A program made the position numbers and the translations under genes. A stretch of 64,000 bases of DNA from Archangium gephyra. Its GTDB lineage: Bacteria > Myxococcota > Myxococcia > Myxococcales > Myxococcaceae. The stretch spans positions 1,744,501-1,808,500 of the forward strand of contig NZ_CP011509.1 in assembly GCF_001027285.1 (NCBI RefSeq), given 5' to 3'. Below, piece after piece: positions 28,026 through 36,158 of this stretch. Numbering within the stretch: the stretch's first letter is position 1; each line of letters opens with the position of its first letter. The notes under the pieces are model-generated. The model made no database searches and was not told the DNA's origin. It saw only the letters and a list, made by a program, of their open reading frames with translations.

Positions 28026-28958
28026 ATGGGTGAACTTCACGCGGCGTCCCGGTATATCGGTCTCATCGCCCTGGCCGCGGGTGTCCTGGAAGCGCTGCTG
28101 CTGACGTTCGTCTTCAAGCGCTCCTACGACTGGCGCGCGGGCCTGGCCTCCCTCGCGGTGGCGGTGATCCGCTCCTTCAACCTGCTCATCCCCGTGGCGT
28201 TCGCGCTGCCGGGGGCGTACTGGCTCCAGCAGCACCGGCTCGTGGATGCCTCGAGCCTGGGCGTGGGCTCGTGGGTCATCCTGTTCCTGGGCGTGGAGTT
28301 CCTCTACTACTGGTACCACCGGCTGGGGCACCGCACGCGCTGGTTCTGGCTCTCGCACGCGGTGCACCACACGCCCAACGAGCTCAACCTGACCACGGTG
28401 AGCCGCCTCGGCTGGACGAGCAAGCTCACGGGCGCCTACGCCATCTTCACGCCGCTGGCCCTGCTCGGCTTCACGCCCGAGTCCATCCTCACCGCCTACA
28501 GCCTGAACCTCTCCTACCAGTTCTGGATTCACGCGGACTGGTTCCCGAAGCTGGGCCCGCTCGAGGGCATCCTCAACACGCCGTCGGCCCATCGCGTCCA
28601 CCACGCGGCGAACCTCGAGTACCTGGATGCCAACTACGGTGGCGTGCTCCTCCTCTTCGACCGGCTGTTCGGCACCTACGTCCCCGAGCGCGACGACTTG
28701 CCCTGCCGGTACGGACTGGTGCACCCGCTGAACACGTACAACCCGTTCAAGATCGCCCTGCATCAGTTCGGCCCGTTCCTGCGAGACCTGGGGAGTGCGC
28801 GGAGCGCGCGCGAGGTGCTCGGCTACTTCTTCGCGCCGCCGGGCTGGCGGCCGGATGGCAACGGCGAGACCACCGAGGACCTGCGGCGCGAGGCCGCGGC
28901 CGGGAGGCAGCAGGCCGCGGTGGCCCAGCAGGAGCCCGCACCAGCGACCGCCGCGTAG
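28026..28958 (+). CDS. Membrane fatty-acid/sterol hydroxylase superfamily protein (di-iron)
   Basis: A 310-residue integral membrane protein with several hydrophobic helices. It has the eight-His di-iron signature of the sterol desaturase / fatty acid hydroxylase superfamily: YHRLGHRTRWFW, LSHAVHHTPNE and SAHRVHHAANLEY. It would hydroxylate or desaturate a lipid. ATG 28026 is chosen with GAGG 6 nt upstream. It is divergent from the kai operon (124 bases) and is followed by the Hsp20 gene 35 bases on. The C-terminal tail is Ala/Gln-rich and cytoplasmic. Confidence 0.83.
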   Translation: MGELHAASRYIGLIALAAGVLEALLLTFVFKRSYDWRAGLASLAVAVIRSFNLLIPVAFALPGAYWLQQHRLVDASSLGVGSWVILFLGVEFLYYWYHRLGHRTRWFWLSHAVHHTPNELNLTTVSRLGWTSKLTGAYAIFTPLALLGFTPESILTAYSLNLSYQFWIHADWFPKLGPLEGILNTPSAHRVHHAANLEYLDANYGGVLLLFDRLFGTYVPERDDLPCRYGLVHPLNTYNPFKIALHQFGPFLRDLGSARSAREVLGYFFAPPGWRPDGNGETTEDLRREAAAGRQQAAVAQQEPAPATAA

Positions 28959-28993
28959 GGTTGGGGTAAGAGAGCGGGGAGGAGGGGATTTTC

Positions 28994-30352
28994 ATGCCGG
29001 AGAGCATCGATCTCAGCTCATGGCGTACGGGAGCGGATGTCCACGAGGTGGAGTGGCGCGAGGGCCGCTGGGCGCCCGCCACGGATGTGTCCGAGTCCGC
29101 TGACCAGCTCCTGTTCGAGGTGGAGCTGCCGGGCCTGGTCCAGAAGGACATCGAGCTCACCTTCGCCGGTACGCACCTCGTGCTCGAGGGGGTCCGCCAT
29201 CCCCCCGCGGTGGAGGGGCGGCTGCTGGTGGCGGAGCGCCAGTTCGGTCCCTTCAAGCGGGAGCTGCTCCTTCCCCGGGAGCTCGCGCACGAGCCCGAGG
29301 CGGGCTACCGCGACGGGGTGCTCACCATCCGCTTCGCGAAGCGGGGGCGCATGGAGGGGATGGACACGGAGTCCGTGCCGGCGCAGGGGCAGTGGCCGCC
29401 CATCGACGTGCTGGATACCGGGCACGGGCTGATGCTGCTGGCGGATCTGCCGGGCGTTGCCCAGGCGGCCATCGACGTGCGCTTCGAGGGGCGGACGCTC
29501 ACCCTGCGCGGACGGCGGGAGGTGGAGACGGCGCGCAGGCGCTACTTCCAGTCCGGGCGGCGCGCGGGACAGTTCTTCCGCTCCATCCTGCTGCCCGAGG
29601 GGATGGACGGTGACCGCATTGAAGCCTCCTTCAAGGAGGGCGTGCTGTCCGTGGAGTTGCCGGCGAGCGGGGCCACCTCGCGTCCCCGGAAGATGCTGGG
29701 ACGTCCCTCCCGGAGTCCCTCCAAGGCCGAGGACCCGCTCCAGCAACTGCGCGGAGAACTCGAGGAGCTTCGCGAGCAGCACCAGTCCCTGCGCAACGAG
29801 GTGGATGGCTTCTGGCTGGCGCTCGGGTGTGGACTGCGAATCGCGCAGCTGCCGCTCCACCAACATCTCCCGGTGGAGGTCTCCCTGCGCGACGGCGAGC
29901 CCGCCGTGCAGCGGCAGGTGATGGAGGCGGTGCGGCGGTTCGTGGAGTTCGCCGGGTTCGAGGTCTGGCGGGAGTACCCCTCCGAGAGCGGGCCCTTCCT
30001 CGAGCGGTGGCAGGTGCGGACGCGGCGCAAGGAGAGCCAGCTCGAGCTCCAGCAGCGGGTGCTCCGCATGCAGGAGACGCTGGAGCTGGCCCGCTGGGGC
30101 GCGACGCAGGAGCGGGAGCCCCGGCCCGAGGACTTCCAGAACGCCGGGCATCAGCAGCTTCCGGGGGAGGCCGCCGAGGCCTGGGTGGAGACCGTCTTCA
30201 CGCTCGCCCAGGCCCTGCGCACGGCCGCCGCCGGGGCCTCGCTCCTGCTGGGCACCCTGTCCCTGGAGAAGCAGGAGATGGCCCTCGTCCTGCGGGCCCT
30301 CGGCGAGGAGGAGCTGGCCTCCCGCCTGAGGAGCTGGGCCGCGGCGGACTGA
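28994..30352 (+). CDS. Protein with two Hsp20/alpha-crystallin domains and a C-terminal unknown domain
   Basis: A 452-residue protein. Domain 1 (about 27-120: DQLLFEVELPGLVQKDIELT) and domain 2 (about 135-232: MLLADLPGVAQAAIDVRFEG, ending GVLSVELPAS) are both alpha-crystallin folds. A coiled coil (about 240-275, LRGELEELREQHQSLRNEVD) follows. Then comes an alpha/beta domain (PVEVSLRDGEPAVQRQVMEA, GFEVWREYPSESGPFLERW) and a helical end. Typical Hsp20 proteins have one domain and 140-180 residues. The C-terminal domain recalls small domains seen in bacterial conflict-type NTPase systems, from memory only. No partner gene is adjacent. Confidence 0.75.
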   Translation: MPESIDLSSWRTGADVHEVEWREGRWAPATDVSESADQLLFEVELPGLVQKDIELTFAGTHLVLEGVRHPPAVEGRLLVAERQFGPFKRELLLPRELAHEPEAGYRDGVLTIRFAKRGRMEGMDTESVPAQGQWPPIDVLDTGHGLMLLADLPGVAQAAIDVRFEGRTLTLRGRREVETARRRYFQSGRRAGQFFRSILLPEGMDGDRIEASFKEGVLSVELPASGATSRPRKMLGRPSRSPSKAEDPLQQLRGELEELREQHQSLRNEVDGFWLALGCGLRIAQLPLHQHLPVEVSLRDGEPAVQRQVMEAVRRFVEFAGFEVWREYPSESGPFLERWQVRTRRKESQLELQQRVLRMQETLELARWGATQEREPRPEDFQNAGHQQLPGEAAEAWVETVFTLAQALRTAAAGASLLLGTLSLEKQEMALVLRALGEEELASRLRSWAAAD

Positions 30353-30363
30353 GGGCCCGCCGC

Positions 30364-31947
30364 CTACGCCTTGCGGAGGCCCACGACTTCCCCGTAGCCG
30401 CCGGGGATGAAGAAGTCGTGGGTGTCCATGCCCATGATGCGCAGCGCGCTGGTGACGACGTCCGCGGCCCGGGGCACGCGCTTCGAGGGCTGGCCGTTCT
30501 CCTCGATGATGTCCACCGGCACGCCGAGCCCACGCGTCGTGTACGAGCCCACCTGGCGGTTGGCCGCCACGTTTCCGCCCGCGAAGCAGACCGAGGTGAA
30601 CGGGTGGTGGTCATCCGGCAGCGAGTAGGTGCCGTCGCTTCCACGCGAGGCCCAGCTGCGGCCGAACTCGCTCATCACCAGCACGAGCGTGTCATCCAGC
30701 AGCGTCTTGCCCGGCTTGCCGGGAGCGGGCGCGGCCTTGAGCTCGCCGAGGAAGCGCGCGACGCAGTCCATGAGTCCGCGGCCGTGCGCGTAGCTGTAGG
30801 AGTGGCCGAAGCCGTTGTGCGTGTCGAAGTCGAGCTGCAGCGAGACGTGCACCGAGGTGCAGAGGTCCGACTTGAGCAGGCGCAGCGCCAGGTCCATGCG
30901 CGGATCCAACCCGGTGAGGTGGAAGTTCGCGTTGCCGAACGTGTACGTGAACGACTGGTTGCCGAGGTAGCTCGACATGTACGCGGGACGGTTCGCCGTC
31001 AGCTGGTCGATGCCCTTGATGCCCTCCAGCACGGACACCACATCCGTCGCGAGCACGCGCGAGACGGACGTCAGCGAGCCATGCAGGCCCTCGAGGTAGT
31101 TGTCCACCTTCGCCGTCGAGCGGCCCATCATCCCCGGGGTGCGCGAGAGCGAGAAGCGCTCGATGGTGGTCGTCTTCAGGGAGGCGCCGGTGGGCTGGCC
31201 GCGGGCGTTCATCTCGGCACTCGAGGCGCGTGCATCGAGCCCCGTCCACCAGGGGTTGTCCGTGGGCTTCGCGGAGAGCTGCGGCTTGAGCGCCTGGATG
31301 GACGGAACGCGCACGGGTGAGGCGTGCGAGGGCAGTCCCATCCCGAGCGGCGTGCCGCGCTCACCGGAGACGACGACGAAGGGCAGGGGCCGGCTCTCGC
31401 GGTACTTCTCGTACAGGTGGTTGGCGATGACGGAGTGGATGGCGGGCGCCCGGTAGTCCGCCCCGGCGACACCGCACATCGAGGCGATGAAGGCACTCGA
31501 GTGGTCGTTGCTGCCCTGGTCGATGCCGTGCAGCACGCTCAGCTGCTCATGCAGTGCGAAGTGCGAGAAGCCGTACATGAGCGGGCTGTAGGTGGGGTTG
31601 CGCTCGGCGGGGTTCGCGGGGTTCCACGACTGACAGGTGCGCAGCGGCTTGTAGGGGCCGTTCGCGGGCGCGAGATTCACCACCTTGCTGGCGCCGAAGA
31701 AGATGGGCTCGTCGCCGTAGGTGGTGGGCGTGGGCACGCAGAGCGGAATGTCCGCGTCGTCCATGGGGGTGAAGTAGTACGCCGGCCGGTAGCCGCCCGG
31801 GATGTAGAGGACGGCGAGCCGGGAGGGGACGTCGATGTCCGCGGCGTGCGCGGCGCCCGAGCCGAGCAGTCCCGCGCGCTCGAGGAGCGCGAACTGTCCC
31901 GCCCCGAGGGCCCACTTGAGCAGGGTGCGACGAGAAGTGGTCGTCAT
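30364..31947 (-). CDS. Tat-exported DUF1501/DUF1552-type protein
   Basis: A 527-residue exported protein. A twin-arginine signal, TSRRTLLKWALGAGQFALL, opens it. The C-terminal half has the alkaline-phosphatase/sulfatase-like segments of DUF1501/1552 (TLVLVMSEFGRSW, DDHHPFTSVCFAGGNV). These families are abundant in planctomycetes and myxobacteria, usually beside CxxCH-containing DUF1585/1588/1592 proteins, as here. GAGG 5 nt before ATG 31947 and a 12-base gap from the upstream gene show it is the last gene of a three-gene leftward operon. The substrate is unknown. Confidence 0.8.
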   Translation of the reverse strand: MTTTSRRTLLKWALGAGQFALLERAGLLGSGAAHAADIDVPSRLAVLYIPGGYRPAYYFTPMDDADIPLCVPTPTTYGDEPIFFGASKVVNLAPANGPYKPLRTCQSWNPANPAERNPTYSPLMYGFSHFALHEQLSVLHGIDQGSNDHSSAFIASMCGVAGADYRAPAIHSVIANHLYEKYRESRPLPFVVVSGERGTPLGMGLPSHASPVRVPSIQALKPQLSAKPTDNPWWTGLDARASSAEMNARGQPTGASLKTTTIERFSLSRTPGMMGRSTAKVDNYLEGLHGSLTSVSRVLATDVVSVLEGIKGIDQLTANRPAYMSSYLGNQSFTYTFGNANFHLTGLDPRMDLALRLLKSDLCTSVHVSLQLDFDTHNGFGHSYSYAHGRGLMDCVARFLGELKAAPAPGKPGKTLLDDTLVLVMSEFGRSWASRGSDGTYSLPDDHHPFTSVCFAGGNVAANRQVGSYTTRGLGVPVDIIEENGQPSKRVPRAADVVTSALRIMGMDTHDFFIPGGYGEVVGLRKA

Positions 31948-31959
31948 GGTGTCCTCGGT

Positions 31960-33003
31960 TCAGTAGGTGAGCCACAGCGGGTGACGGATGAGGGACGCGC
32001 AGACGCCAATCCAGCCCAGGCGCGCGCTCTGCGCCTCGAGCGGCAGATAGACCTGCTCGAACAACTGCTTCGCTTCTGCTTCCGACGGCGGCTGTCCGAG
32101 CATGCGCAGGTAGAGCGCGCGCAGGTTCTTCTGCACCGCGTCCGGGTTCTTCGCGGAGGTGTCGGCGAGCGTCACGTAGCGCAGCACCGCCGTGTTGCCC
32201 CTCTTGTCCACCGCGCGCGCGCACCACGCCTGGGACATCTGCACCAGCGTCTGCGCGGCGGAGGGGCCGAAGCCCACGTCCTTCTTGCGGTACACGAGCG
32301 AGTTGCCGCCTCCGAGGGCGTCGAAGCGCTCGACGCTGCGGGAGTCGGAGACGTACTCGGTCGAGATGCCGGGGGACCAATCCCCGGGCCACACGAAGAG
32401 CTTGCCGCCATTCACCACGTACGCCTTGTTGCGCCAGTTGGGGTCCGTGGTGCTGACGAAGTCCTCGAGCACGAGCCCGAGCTGATCCATCAGGCTCACC
32501 ACCATCTCCTCGGCGGAGAGCCGGCGGACGGTGAACTCCTTCGGATCCGCAGCCTCCAGCCGTCCGGGCGGAGGCGGCAGCTCGCGAATCCAGGCCTTCA
32601 CCTGCTCGGTGGTCAGCGTGACGTGGCCGCTGGCGACGAGCTCGTCATAGCGCTGACCCAGCGGCATCTGGGGGTAGCTTCCCGGGGCGTTGCCCACGAG
32701 CAGCTGCACCAGCAGGCTGTTGTCGGGGTCTCCGGGCTTCACGTACCGCTCGTCGTACACGAGCCCGTTCTCGAACGCGGTGAGCGAGGCGAAGAAAGGC
32801 TTGTTGCCGGTGAGGTGGCAGCCCTCACAGGCGGGCGCGAGCCCGAGCCGGATCTCATCGTTCCTGTTCTCGGGGGCGCACGTCGTCCCGCCATCGTCCG
32901 GGGGATTGGGGCCGCCGCCCGGTGGTTTCTCGGTGCAGGCCCCCACGGTGAGCGCGAGGCAGAGCAGCGCGGCGGTTCTCGGCATCCAACGCGGCGTACG
33001 CAT
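31960..33003 (-). CDS. Lipoprotein with one CxxCH motif (DUF1585/1588-type operon partner)
   Basis: A 347-residue lipoprotein: signal with lipobox ending at Cys23 (ALTVGAC), a Gly/Pro-rich tether, then C59-E-G-C62-H63, a c-type heme attachment motif. The rest (VKAWIRELPPP, SAEEMVVSLMDQLGL, YLRMLGQPPSEAEAKQLF) is helical and resembles the cytochrome-like/DUF1588-1592 modules that accompany DUF1501 proteins. Its ATG overlaps the stop of the upstream gene (TGATG), so translation is coupled. Confidence 0.68.
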   Translation of the reverse strand: MRTPRWMPRTAALLCLALTVGACTEKPPGGGPNPPDDGGTTCAPENRNDEIRLGLAPACEGCHLTGNKPFFASLTAFENGLVYDERYVKPGDPDNSLLVQLLVGNAPGSYPQMPLGQRYDELVASGHVTLTTEQVKAWIRELPPPPGRLEAADPKEFTVRRLSAEEMVVSLMDQLGLVLEDFVSTTDPNWRNKAYVVNGGKLFVWPGDWSPGISTEYVSDSRSVERFDALGGGNSLVYRKKDVGFGPSAAQTLVQMSQAWCARAVDKRGNTAVLRYVTLADTSAKNPDAVQKNLRALYLRMLGQPPSEAEAKQLFEQVYLPLEAQSARLGWIGVCASLIRHPLWLTY

Positions 33004-34832
33004 CACAGGCCCCTCCGCAGCTCGGGCTGCTCGAAGAGATAACGGATGAAGGGACGGAGCTTGCGATCTCGTGCGACGAACTCCTTCGCGAGCTTGTCGA
33101 TGAAGTGCTTCTCGGAGGCCGGGTTCAGCTCCCGGCCGATGAACATGGCGTACAGCTTGCGCGTGGCGCAGCGGTCGAACTCGCCGGAGCGCACGAGCAG
33201 CTTTCCGAAGCCGAGCGGCCCCATGGTGCCGTCGCCGTGCATTCCGAGCAGCGTGTACGACTCGGGCATCGTGTCGAGCAGCACCGCCTCCGGATTGGCG
33301 GCGATCTGCTCGAGGGTGACGGGGGTCATCACGGTATTGGGGAGGAACGCGTTCCTCCACCGGTAGCCCGGGGAGGAGCCGCTGTGCGGATACTTGCCGG
33401 AAATCCACTCCTTCGTGATGCGATGCCTGCCCACGCCCGGCATGAAGGGCCACGGGACGTAGGAGCTCATGAACGGCGTGAAGTCCCATCGCTTGAAGGC
33501 GATGGCCGCCGGGTCGAGCGTCTTGTGGCAGTGCAGGCACGTGCCGCCGGTCGCGGGGTCGGTCTCGTACGGCGGGAAGTGCACGTCCGCGGGAGGCGGC
33601 GAGAAGCTCTGGCAGGCGAACATCTCGAGGAAGCGCGCGGCCCGGACGCGCTCGCGTGGGAACGAGGACATCGCGCCAATCATGGTGAGCACCCCGGCGG
33701 TGGGCAGGCCCTTGGGCGCCTCGAGCGTGGTGCGGGGATCGTAGCTGTACGTGCGCTCGAGGCTGCCGGAGCGGGCCTTGCCGGCGGTGAGCGCGAGGTG
33801 GAAGGGCTCCAGGTCCTCGACCACGAACTCGCGCCACGCCTGCGGGTCATTGGGCGTGGGGTGCAGCGGGTCGCGCGGGGCACTGTCCGCGTCCGGGCGC
33901 CACCACGTCGTGTTCGCGTCCAGCGCGCTGCTGCCCATCTGCCGGCCGAAGCGCACGTACAGCGCGCGCAGCCAGTTGGTGCCGACCGAGTAGTTGCCGA
34001 GGACGAGGTCCGACAGCGGCCGGTCGTGCCACGCCATGTGGGCGAACAGGCGCGCGGGCTCCTCGTACGGATGGCGCCGTTGAAGGGCGAGGTTGTGGTT
34101 GCTCCCGCTGATCAGTCCGGCGAGCGGGGCGCACCACACCAGGTTCGGTCCACAGCCGCACCCCTTGGACAGCATGGGGTCGTAGTAGCCACCGCTCGCG
34201 ATGCCGCAGTCGAGTGTCTTTCCCGTACTGTCGACGACCTGCGTGATGTTGGAGCCGGCCTTGCCGAGCACCTGGACGGTGGTTCCCGGAGCCCACCAGG
34301 GCTCGACCGAGTTCACCTCGGCCACGGCGGGGTTGCCGTCCGGGTCCTGGTCGTTGCACTGCTTGCTCGGGGACGCCGACTCGTTCACGTGGTAGTACGC
34401 GCCCGGGTGCAGGGTGTTGCCGGCGCACGTGTGGAGGTGGCCCGACATGTCGCCCTGGTACGCGTCGCCGGAGGCGCCGGTGGTGTACGCGCCCACCGCG
34501 AGCCACTCGTGCCCGAAGCGCAGCATGCGCTCGTAGAACTTCGGCGAGGCGAGCGCCTCGTCGAGCGTCGAGCGCAGGAGCGTCTCTCGTGCCTCGGGCG
34601 TGGCCGCGGCCATCATCGCTTCGTACTGCTCGAGCGTCGGCGTGGTGCCGGTGAGTCCGAGCAGGATGCGCCGCATGAGCCGCGTGTCACTCATCCGGTC
34701 ATTGGGAGGCTCGACCTCCGCTGGAGCCTCGGGGCCGCATTGCTGGGCGTGCGCATCGGCTCCGGCGAGGCCGGAGATGGCAAACATCACGGCCAGCATG
34801 GCCGCGCGCTTCGAGTGCAAATGCCAGTGCAT
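33003..34832 (-). CDS. Exported CxxCH protein with DUF1592/DUF1588/DUF1585-like regions
   Basis: A 609-residue exported protein. After a signal peptide (about 1-30, ending ADAHAQQ) it has a helical region (SDTRLMRRILLGLTGTTPTLEQ, like PSD-type domains) and a Cys-rich insert (KGCGCGPNLVWC). The heme motif lies in TGGTCLHCHKTLDPAAIAFKRWD. It ends in YAMFIGRELNPASEK and the helical IRYLFEQPELR. This order matches DUF1592-1588-1585 proteins of planctomycetes and myxobacteria. ATG 34832 is preferred over a TTG at 34868. It is the first gene of the operon; the next gene overlaps its stop. Confidence 0.72.
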   Translation of the reverse strand: MHWHLHSKRAAMLAVMFAISGLAGADAHAQQCGPEAPAEVEPPNDRMSDTRLMRRILLGLTGTTPTLEQYEAMMAAATPEARETLLRSTLDEALASPKFYERMLRFGHEWLAVGAYTTGASGDAYQGDMSGHLHTCAGNTLHPGAYYHVNESASPSKQCNDQDPDGNPAVAEVNSVEPWWAPGTTVQVLGKAGSNITQVVDSTGKTLDCGIASGGYYDPMLSKGCGCGPNLVWCAPLAGLISGSNHNLALQRRHPYEEPARLFAHMAWHDRPLSDLVLGNYSVGTNWLRALYVRFGRQMGSSALDANTTWWRPDADSAPRDPLHPTPNDPQAWREFVVEDLEPFHLALTAGKARSGSLERTYSYDPRTTLEAPKGLPTAGVLTMIGAMSSFPRERVRAARFLEMFACQSFSPPPADVHFPPYETDPATGGTCLHCHKTLDPAAIAFKRWDFTPFMSSYVPWPFMPGVGRHRITKEWISGKYPHSGSSPGYRWRNAFLPNTVMTPVTLEQIAANPEAVLLDTMPESYTLLGMHGDGTMGPLGFGKLLVRSGEFDRCATRKLYAMFIGRELNPASEKHFIDKLAKEFVARDRKLRPFIRYLFEQPELRRGL

Positions 34833-34918
34833 GCGAGGCACGGTACCGGGTGCCTTGTTCCAATGCAAAGGATTGTCGCGACTATCCGGTCTGTGCTCCT
34901 AAACCGGTTTCTGGCCCG

Positions 34919-36091
34919 TCAGGCGCCGAGGTGCGGAGAGCCCGGCGGAGGCGCGTAGCTGTGCGACGCAGGCGCCGCGTCGATGGCGGCGGCGAACGCG
35001 GTGATGTCCTGCGCCCAGGTGCGTCCTTCGCTCAATTTCTCAGAAGCGAAGTGAACCTTCGTTTCCACGCCTCCACTGGCCCATTGCGCGATGAGGGCGC
35101 GTTGGCCGGTACGGGGAATCCCTGAGCCCAGCGGCTCGGACGCTCCCGCGATGCGGCCGTAGACGAAGCGGCGATCCCCCTTGCTTCCCGGCGCGTTCAT
35201 CGCGCCCGCGGGGAGCACGATGTCCGTGAAGATGTCCGGAGCATGGCCCTGCGGTGGCGGTTGGGGATGCGGGGTCGCCGCCAGGAAGAGCGCCTTGTCT
35301 CCGTGGAGCTGGCCCTCGTGGCTGGCCTGGTCATGCTTCAACTTGCAGAGGAAATAGACACACTCGGGCACCTCCGTCACGCGATAGGAATTGGCCTCGT
35401 TCCCCGGGGTGAGGCTCACCTGGCCCCGCAGCAGGAGGCCCACCCTCACGAAGTTCCTCAACTCCTCGCTCAGCCGCGCGTCGCCGATGACCACGAATTT
35501 CTGGGGGTGGACGCGGATGCCCAGCACACCGTCGGGTGAGAGTTGCACACGCCCGGTGACGAAGTCGGAACCGCTGCCCGGCGCGAACTCCTGGACGAGC
35601 AACGTGTCCCCCTTCACGTCGGGCCAGCCTCGCACGGTCACCACGCTCCCCAGGAAGGCGGACACCTCACCTCCCCACGCGCGCAACGTGTCCTGGGGGC
35701 TCGCGAGGGTGAAGGTCCGGCCCGCGGTGACCAGCTGCACGTACTCCCCCCGCATCTTCACGGAGCCGGTGAAGGCCGGTGGCTCGCTCCCCGCCTTCAT
35801 CTCCCAACCGCGGGTCCGCAGGCGTGCCGCCTGCTCCGGCTCGAAGCCCCCGGTCGCGACCTCGAGCAGCCCTGGGAAACGCTCGAGGGCGCCGTTCAGC
35901 TTCTTCTCCCGGGAGGGGCTGCCCTCACCGAGTGCCTCGATGAGCGCTTCGATTCCCGCGGGCCTGGCACCGGCCGCGTGCGCGACCTCCACGAGCCACC
36001 GGGCCGCACCGGCTGCATCCTGCTCCCAGAAGGACTGGAGATCCGCATGGGTCCGTAGGCTCTTGTCGAACAGTCCAGCTGCGCTTGTCAT
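34919..36091 (-). CDS. Unknown protein, 390 residues
   Basis: I do not recognise this protein. The first 100 residues are helical and Ala/Glu-rich (SLRTHADLQSFWEQDAAGAA). The middle is beta-rich with short repeated strands (GSVKMRGEYVQLVTAGRTFTL, GSVVTVRGWPDVKGDTLLV) resembling small barrel or OB-like units. The end is Pro-rich. There is no signal peptide or membrane segment. GAGGA 8 nt before ATG 36091 supports the start. It is divergent (67 bases) from the unknown/RpiA operon and upstream of the DUF1501 operon on the same strand. Confidence 0.6.
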   Translation of the reverse strand: MTSAAGLFDKSLRTHADLQSFWEQDAAGAARWLVEVAHAAGARPAGIEALIEALGEGSPSREKKLNGALERFPGLLEVATGGFEPEQAARLRTRGWEMKAGSEPPAFTGSVKMRGEYVQLVTAGRTFTLASPQDTLRAWGGEVSAFLGSVVTVRGWPDVKGDTLLVQEFAPGSGSDFVTGRVQLSPDGVLGIRVHPQKFVVIGDARLSEELRNFVRVGLLLRGQVSLTPGNEANSYRVTEVPECVYFLCKLKHDQASHEGQLHGDKALFLAATPHPQPPPQGHAPDIFTDIVLPAGAMNAPGSKGDRRFVYGRIAGASEPLGSGIPRTGQRALIAQWASGGVETKVHFASEKLSEGRTWAQDITAFAAAIDAAPASHSYAPPPGSPHLGA

Positions 36092-36158
36092 GTAGGGGTT
36101 CCTCGGTTCCTTCACGAGGGAACTTGCCGCATCGCGTTCGGGTTTGACCAGGAGGAAC

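Noticed and set aside
30341-30363. GCGGCGG/CCGCCGC hairpin across the stop of the Hsp20 gene
   Set aside because: Simple GC-rich repeats in coding sequence; no T-run; likely chance.
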